Assembly (NCBI RefSeq): GCF_036226745.1
Contig: NZ_CP109013.1
Span: 4,216,001 to 4,280,000 of the forward strand
Length of the DNA: 64,000 nt
Direction: 5' to 3'
Source: Streptomyces sp. NBC_00683
GTDB lineage: Bacteria > Actinomycetota > Actinomycetes > Streptomycetales > Streptomycetaceae
Shown here: piece by piece, positions 62,701 through 64,000 of the stretch
Layout: every line of letters starts with the position of its first letter
How positions within the stretch are numbered: the stretch's first letter is position 1
Position numbers and translations under genes: made by a program
Notes under the pieces: generated by a model
Database searches by the model: none
Seen by the model: the letters and a program-made list of their open reading frames with translations, nothing else
Told to the model about the DNA's origin: nothing

Positions 62701-63345
62701 GCGGCCGAAGACCTTCAGCGTCGGCAGCCCCGCGACGACATCGAGGAAGTGCCCGGACAGCCGCGACAGCAGCCGCCACTGACGGTCCATGCGGGACTGG
62801 GTGGCCCAGCCGATGAGGATCATGAAGAGGGGGATGAGTGGCAGTGTCACCACGATGATCGCGGCCGAGACCCAGTCCTCCGTGACGATCCGGGCCAGAA
62901 CCGCCACCGGAACCACGACCGCGAGTCCCAGCTGCGGGAGATAGCGCGAGAAGTAGTCGTCGAGCGCGTCGACACCCCGGGTGGCGAGAGCCACCAGCGA
63001 ACCGGTGCGCTGTCCGCTCAGCCAGTCCGGACCCAGGGCTGCCGCCCGCTCCATGAGCCTGCCGCGCAGTTCGGACTTGACCGCGGCGCTCGCCCGGTAC
63101 TCGGCCAGCTCGGTCAGCCAGGCCACCAGCGCCCGGCCCAGCGCGACCGCGGCGAGCAGCAGCAGTGGTGTGCGGAGTCCGGAAACGGTCAGCCCGTCCT
63201 CGAATCCGCCCACCACCACTTCGGCGACAAGCATGGCCTGGGCGATCACCAGGGCTGCGCCGACCAGTCCGAGTGCCACCACGGCCGCCAGGAACAGACG
63301 GGTGGCGCGGGCGTACCGAAGCAGACGCGGATCGATCGGTTTCAC
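59755..63345 (-). CDS. cydCD: Fused CydD-CydC ABC exporter for cytochrome bd assembly
   Basis: The 1196-residue protein fuses two ABC half-transporters. Residues 1-570 form the CydD-like half: six TM helices, Walker A GPSGVGKST, signature LSAGQRQRL, LLLLDEPTASLD. A flexible Gly/Ala/Asp linker follows, then the CydC-like half (about 625-1170; GPSGSGKTT, LSGGQRQRL, VLVLDEPAEHLD). The E. coli pair exports glutathione and cysteine needed for cytochrome bd. GTG at 63345 has GGGGAG nine bases upstream. The start codon lies within a perfect parS site. The C-terminus has LREAR repeats. Confidence 0.95.
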   Translation of the reverse strand: MKPIDPRLLRYARATRLFLAAVVALGLVGAALVIAQAMLVAEVVVGGFEDGLTVSGLRTPLLLLAAVALGRALVAWLTELAEYRASAAVKSELRGRLMERAAALGPDWLSGQRTGSLVALATRGVDALDDYFSRYLPQLGLAVVVPVAVLARIVTEDWVSAAIIVVTLPLIPLFMILIGWATQSRMDRQWRLLSRLSGHFLDVVAGLPTLKVFGRAKAQAESIRTITSQYRMATLKTLRIAFLSSFALELLATLSVALVAVTVGMRLVHGELDLYTGLVVLILAPEAFLPIRQVGAQYHAAAEGLSAAEEIFAVLETEPRPVGAQDVPPSLRLELEHVTVRHRGRAEPSLDAVSLVVEQGETVALVGPSGVGKSTLLNVVLGFAVPDEGRVRVGGTDLSDLSPERWREQIAWVPQRPHLFAGTIAENVRLARPDADDDAVTAALRDAGAHDFVAGLPDGVRTPLGEDGAGLSAGQRQRLALARAFLADRPLLLLDEPTASLDGETEAGIVDAVRRLAAGRTVLLVVHRPALLSVADRVVALEPRAAGADIVRSAVAGPSGADGLDGANGLDDPAAGAPGGPMYGGDPELLKDTAPRTGGRVLGRVREAAGAQHRKLGLALLLGSLAVGSSVGLMAVSGWLISRASEQPPVLYLMVAVTATRAFGIGRAVFRYAERLVSHDAVLRMLAELRVAVYRGLERIAPAGLRTTRRGDLLSRLVSDVDALQDYWLRWLLPAGTALAVGAGAVGFTGWLLPEAGAVLAVGLLLAGVGVPLVSGACARHAERQLAPARAVLATRITDLLGGTAELTVAGALPSRRSQLRAADGTLTRIASRAATATALGGGLSALICGLTVVGAALVAVPAVLDGRLAGVELAVVVLTPLAAFEAVAGLPLAVQYRHRVKQSAERVYEVLDAPLPVREPAAPAEAPASPFPLSVRALSARYEGAERDALHSVDLTLLPGKRVAVVGPSGSGKTTLAQVLLRFLDAREGTYRLGGVEAAELDGDTVRTFVGLCAQDAHVFDSSIRENLRLARTGATDGELRDALARARLLDWVRALPDGLDTLVGEHGARLSGGQRQRLALARALLADFPVLVLDEPAEHLDVATADALTADLLDATRGRTTVLITHRLAGLDAVDEVLVLDGGRVVQQGTYAALAAQDGPLRRMLDREQEPERLEEARLREARLREARPAEVRM

Positions 63346-63352
63346 GTGAAAC
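63339..63352. other. Perfect Streptomyces parS site
   Basis: GTTTCACGTGAAAC matches the Streptomyces ParB-binding consensus at all 14 positions. It overlaps the cydCD start codon. Confidence 0.9.
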
Positions 63353-63458
63353 AGCTCCCCAGTGAGCTCATGCCAGTCGTTCGACGCAGCACCTGTTGAC
63401 GCAGCGTCTGTGCCTTTCGGCAGTCGGCAGTCGGCTTCGGCCTGCCACCTGCCGCCCG

Positions 63459-64000
63459 TCAGTGCGGATCGGCGATGTGCTGCGTGCCGATGCGCTTGCG
63501 GAACACCCAGTACGTCCAGCCCTGGTACAGCAGCACCACCGGAGTCGCGACCGCGGCACACCAGGTCATGATCTTGAGCGTGTACGGGGACGAAGAGGCG
63601 TTGGTCACCGTCAGGTTCCAGGCGTCGTTCAGCGAGGACGGCATGACGTTCGGGAAGAGCGTCAGGAAGAGCATGGTGACGGCGGCCGCGATGGTCAGTC
63701 CCGAGAGCGCGAACGACCAGCCCTCCCGTCCCCTCGCGATGGCCCCGATCGCGCCGGTCAGTGAAACCGCGGCGACAATCAGCGCCCCCAGGCTCCAGCT
63801 GTCGCCGTTGTCCGCCTGGGTCCAGATGAGGAAGCCCAGGGCGAGTACCGCGGCAGCCGGACCGAGTCCGAGCGCCAGCTTGCGCGCCCGCTCCCGGATG
63901 TCCCCGACGGTCTTCAGCGCGGCGAACACGGCGCCGTGGAAGGTGAAGAGGAACAGCGTGACCAGCCCGCCGAGGATCGCGTAAGGGTTGAGCAGGTCCC
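63459..64000 (-). CDS. cydB: Cytochrome bd oxidase subunit II (3' part)
   Basis: The frame runs off the right edge of the window; the visible part is the C-terminal 180 residues. It has hydrophobic helices with the segments LTLFLFTFHGAVFAAL, GREGWSFALSG and LYQGWTYWVFRKRIG typical of CydB. CydAB is the high-affinity quinol oxidase. The cydCD gene follows after 113 bp on the same strand, and cydA is expected beyond the window. Confidence 0.95.
   Translation of the reverse strand, partial: DLLNPYAILGGLVTLFLFTFHGAVFAALKTVGDIRERARKLALGLGPAAAVLALGFLIWTQADNGDSWSLGALIVAAVSLTGAIGAIARGREGWSFALSGLTIAAAVTMLFLTLFPNVMPSSLNDAWNLTVTNASSSPYTLKIMTWCAAVATPVVLLYQGWTYWVFRKRIGTQHIADPH

Noticed and set aside
59962..63399. 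A 1145-codon open frame on the plus strand
   Set aside because: It is antisense to cydCD; its composition (Arg/Gly/Gln/Pro-rich, no domain) is that of a GC-rich shadow frame.

Overview
The window is high-GC actinobacterial DNA and is best explained as core chromosome of a Streptomyces species. Codon third positions are almost all G or C, GTG starts and leaderless -10 boxes are common, and the proteins are typical of the genus: SSI-type protease inhibitor, ECF41 sigma factor, Dyp peroxidase DtpA, DUF5926 and fused CydCD. No insertion sequence, prophage, CRISPR array or integrative element was seen. One perfect and one near-perfect Streptomyces parS site, plus about ten DnaA-box-like sequences, suggest the segment lies in the oriC-proximal core. 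From memory, the order cyd - serS - pheA - dtpA/ecuC/sco matches the S. coelicolor/S. lividans core; that should be checked.

Layout. 0-5 kb: hydroxyacid dehydrogenase, a TetR repressor with its MFS pump and operator-like repeats, and a secreted endonuclease/exonuclease/phosphatase-family protein. 4.5-10.4 kb: a leftward operon of response regulator, sensor kinase, GT2-GtrA glycosyltransferase and a GT39-like membrane glycosyltransferase. 10.4-16.8 kb: amidohydrolase, DUF2797, an ECF41 sigma factor beside an FAD oxidoreductase with a CRP-like palindrome between them, and a membrane protein. 16.8-22.4 kb: tRNA-Arg, tRNA-Ser, a subtilisin inhibitor and a 1360-residue degenerate hybrid sensor kinase. 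22.4-29.5 kb: acyl-CoA ligase with two palindromes upstream, an ECF sigma factor, a small secreted protein, a Prim-Pol protein, tRNA-Ser, HtrA-type protease and glycerophosphodiesterase. 29.6-36.9 kb: anti-sigma-like ATPases, DUF5926, a second (degenerate) Prim-Pol, a GAF/SpoIIE phosphatase lacking one metal ligand, and aminopeptidase P.

37-43.3 kb is an extracytoplasmic copper/haem-peroxidase operon: histidine-bearing membrane protein, YcnI, Sco, PCuAC chaperone, CopCD and Tat-exported DtpA. pheA, serS and a HAD phosphatase follow, then tRNA-Ser, an antirepressor-like DNA-binding protein, two ABC-2 exporters in one leftward operon, an alpha/beta-hydrolase-SDR fusion with a MerR regulator, RNA 2'-phosphotransferase, an F420-type oxidoreductase and a second HAD phosphatase. 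The right end carries a DevS/DosT-type sensor kinase that keeps the haem-ligand histidine, directly downstream of cydCD and cydB. This suggests an oxygen/redox sensor linked to cytochrome bd oxidase assembly.

The most interesting signals are the parS sites and DnaA-box clusters, the haem-type kinase beside cyd, the pseudo-kinase with hendecad repeats and tandem receivers, the degenerate Prim-Pol and phosphatase, and several precise palindromes near regulators and metabolic genes.
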